In this document: positions 62,483 through 64,000 of the stretch, piece after piece
Layout of the letters: each line of letters begins with the position of its first letter
Position numbering within the stretch: position 1 is the stretch's first letter
From: Antarcticimicrobium sediminis
GTDB taxonomy: Bacteria; Pseudomonadota; Alphaproteobacteria; Rhodobacterales; Rhodobacteraceae
Reading direction: 5' to 3'
DNA: 64,000 nucleotides
Assembly: GCF_004348975.1 (NCBI RefSeq)
Contig: NZ_SMFP01000002.1
Span: forward strand, 1-64,000
The notes under the pieces: generated by a model
Told to the model about the DNA's origin: nothing
What the model saw: only the letters and a program-made list of their open reading frames with translations
The model's database searches: none
Made by a program: the position numbers and the translations under genes

Positions 62483-63114
62483 TGGGGCTGGACCGGGACA
62501 CCGGGGATTTCTGGTCGCGCCGCCGCGCCGCTGTCCGGGCCGAGGCGGAGGCCGAAGCGACCGCACGGCTTGTTGCCGAGCGGGCAGGTGCCGAGGCAGA
62601 GCGCGCCCGTGCCGAGGCCGACAGGCCAGACGAAGATCTGCTGCGGGACTTGGGCCTGCCCGATCCCGACACGCTGGAAAGCGGCGATGATTTCGCCGCC
62701 TTCATGCAACAGGCCGTGCCGGAGCGATTGCGGCGCCGGGCGTTGCGGCGGCTGTGGACCTCCAATCCGGTGCTGGCCAATCTCGACGGGCTGACCGACT
62801 ACAGCGATGATTTCACCGACGCGGCCATGGTGGTGCCGGATATGCGCACGGCCTATGAGGTTGGGCGCGGCATGTATGAACATGTCCGCACATTGGTGCA
62901 GGATGCGACAGCCGAGGCGACCGAGGCCGATCCGACGAACTCCGCCGAAGGGGCCGATCTGGATGCCAGCGCCACGCCGATTCCGGATGCGCCCGATGCC
63001 GCCTCCCGCCTGCGCGAAACTGTCGAGCAAGAGGTGCCGGTCGAAGAGATGGGCGAACAGCCCGCCCCGGCAACACCTGCCCGCCGCCACATGCGCTTTG
63101 CGTTTGAAAGCTGA
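62482..63114 (+). CDS. DUF3306 protein, formate-dehydrogenase locus
   Basis: The 210-residue protein starts DFWSRRRAAVRAEAEAEA, the DUF3306 mark, followed by a charged Ala/Glu coiled-coil-like helix (to about residue 45), then FMQQAVPERLRRRALRRLWTSNPVLANLDGL, the conserved core. The C-terminal half is acidic and low-complexity. It is made with DUF3305 and probably acts with it on formate dehydrogenase. The TorD-type gene follows after 18 bp. Confidence 0.85.
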   Translation: MGLDRDTGDFWSRRRAAVRAEAEAEATARLVAERAGAEAERARAEADRPDEDLLRDLGLPDPDTLESGDDFAAFMQQAVPERLRRRALRRLWTSNPVLANLDGLTDYSDDFTDAAMVVPDMRTAYEVGRGMYEHVRTLVQDATAEATEADPTNSAEGADLDASATPIPDAPDAASRLRETVEQEVPVEEMGEQPAPATPARRHMRFAFES

Positions 63115-63132
63115 TCGAGGAGATCGCCCCAG

Positions 63133-63744
63133 ATGACCCAGGCCGCCCAGACCGAACAGACGATCCCCGAAGAGGACAAGCTGCGCGCGGATCTCTATGA
63201 TTTCCTGTCGGCGCTGCTGGCCGGGCCGCCGTCGCGCGGCTTGCTTGATCAGACCGCCCGGTTGAGCGGTGACAGCGCACCGATGGGGCAGGCGATTTCT
63301 ACGCTGGCCAAGCTGGCCGGAAAGACCACCGAAAAAGGTGTCGAGGGGGAATTCAACGACCTTTTCATCGGCATGGGCCGGGGCGAACTTGTACCCTATG
63401 CCAGCTATTACATGACCGGTTTCCTGAATGAAAAACCGCTGGCGGCGCTGCGGACGGACATGGCGGCGCGCGCCATCCAGCGCGCCCCGAATGTCTATGA
63501 GCCCGAGGACAACATCGCGAGTGTGTTGGAGATGATGGCCGGGTTGATCGAGGGCCGCTTTGGCGCGGCCGAGACGCTGGCGCAGCAGCGCACGTTCTTC
63601 AACCGCCATATCGGCCCCTGGGCCGCGCATTTCTTTTCCGATCTCGAAGCGGCCAAAACCTCGATCTTCTATGCGCCGGTGGGCCGCATCGGGCGGCTTT
63701 TCATGGAGATCGAGCGCGAGGCCTTTCGCATGGCCGGACAGTGA
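63133..63744 (+). CDS. TorD-family molecular chaperone for formate dehydrogenase
   Basis: A 203-residue all-helical chaperone with YDFLSALLAGPP near residue 20, EFNDLFIGMGRGELVPYASYYMTGFLNEKPL near 72 and the family EPxDxI block EPEDNIASVLEMMAGLIEG. TorD proteins bind the Tat signal peptide and the apo-form of a molybdoenzyme until the cofactor is inserted. It precedes the twin-arginine small protein of formate dehydrogenase by 80 bp. Confidence 0.85.
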   Translation: MTQAAQTEQTIPEEDKLRADLYDFLSALLAGPPSRGLLDQTARLSGDSAPMGQAISTLAKLAGKTTEKGVEGEFNDLFIGMGRGELVPYASYYMTGFLNEKPLAALRTDMAARAIQRAPNVYEPEDNIASVLEMMAGLIEGRFGAAETLAQQRTFFNRHIGPWAAHFFSDLEAAKTSIFYAPVGRIGRLFMEIEREAFRMAGQ

Positions 63745-63824
63745 CAACAGGCCGGCGGGCCCTTTGGGCCGCAGGCAGGCGCGGGTGGCAAACGCCCGTT
63801 GGACAACGAGGAAGGAACATCAAG

Positions 63825-64000
63825 ATGGCTGAGACATCCAACAGCGACAAGACCAACCGCCGCGATTTTCTCAAGCTCGCGGCCAGTTCGGCCCCCGCCG
63901 CCGTCGTGGCCGTGGCGGCGAGCGGCAGCGAGGCGGCAGCGGCAAGCGACGCCGGGGCCAAGACAAGCGGCCTGCAAGATACCCCACAGACCCGCGCCTA
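63825..64000 (+). CDS. Twin-arginine signal small protein of the formate dehydrogenase region (partial)
   Basis: The frame starts at ATG 63825 after GGAAGGA and begins with a Tat signal, NRRDFLKLAASSAPAAVVAV. It is cut by the end of the window after 58 codons. It resembles the small TAT-target protein (TIGR02811 type) that lies directly before fdhG/fdoG-like subunits in such loci; the rest of formate dehydrogenase probably follows. The Tat signal indicates export as a folded, cofactor-loaded unit. Confidence 0.8.
   Translation, partial: MAETSNSDKTNRRDFLKLAASSAPAAVVAVAASGSEAAAASDAGAKTSGLQDTPQTRA

Noticed and set aside
1-64000. CRISPR arrays, rRNA or tRNA genes
   Set aside because: Looked for regular spaced repeats and conserved RNA gene sequence by eye; none were found.

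Overview
The window reads as high-GC alphaproteobacterial DNA, most likely a Rhodobacteraceae (roseobacter-type) genome. The grounds are gene content only: a formate-dehydrogenase maturation locus with DUF3305/DUF3306, DUF6494 and DUF6505 proteins, a YnjBCD-type transporter with YnjF, a nearly complete thiamin operon, and TtgA-overlap operon architecture throughout. No rRNA, tRNA or CRISPR array was seen. No taxonomic search was possible.

Region 1 (1-9.3 kb) is an accessory island. An IS21-like terminus at the left edge cuts a metallophosphoesterase gene. Next come an overlapping leftward pair (AddA-like helicase-nuclease and AddB-like nuclease) and, divergently, a dual-specificity-phosphatase/ADP-ribosylglycohydrolase fusion coupled to a 111-aa unknown. 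Remnants of IS66 and IS6 transposases close the island. This gene set is the best candidate here for an undescribed (possibly defence or DNA-repair) system.

Region 2 (9.3-18.7 kb) is a leftward four-gene unit: a secreted protein with one c-type haem motif, a 77-aa unknown, a 325-aa unknown, and a 2174-aa sensor (pseudokinase, AAA ATPase, helical repeats, GAF, histidine kinase, receiver, nucleotide cyclase). Region 3 (19-23.3 kb) is ynjF-ynjB-ynjC-ynjD. Region 4 (23.6-28.6 kb) holds small conserved proteins, a three-gene phosphonate/CDP-alcohol set (PhnW-like transaminase, CDP-alcohol phosphotransferase, PntC-like nucleotidyltransferase) and a HAD hydrolase.

Region 5 (28.6-36 kb) is a leftward operon for cytosine deaminase-like hydrolase, BMP-type binding protein, amidase and a nucleoside-type ABC transporter. 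Region 6 (36.2-41.9 kb) has a HisN-like phosphatase divergent from a putative 2-aminoethylphosphonate ABC importer with a DeoR regulator. Region 7 (41.9-49.6 kb) is a thiamin operon thiD-O-S-G-E-F-Y-tenA-Z-X under a TPP riboswitch; thiC is absent, so pyrimidine is probably salvaged.

Region 8 (49.7-64 kb) serves a Mo/W formate dehydrogenase. It contains a TusA-like protein, a moeA fusion, mobB, mobA, fdhD, a DUF2478 gene, the tungstate importer tupBCA, a block of accessory genes including an Mrp ATPase and a large ferredoxin-like protein, then DUF3305, DUF3306, TorD-type chaperone and the start of a twin-arginine FDH small protein that runs off the window. A perfect 13-bp palindrome, GGACAATTTGTCC, occurs both before tupB and in the divergent FDH accessory promoter region, suggesting one regulator joins tungstate uptake to FDH maturation.
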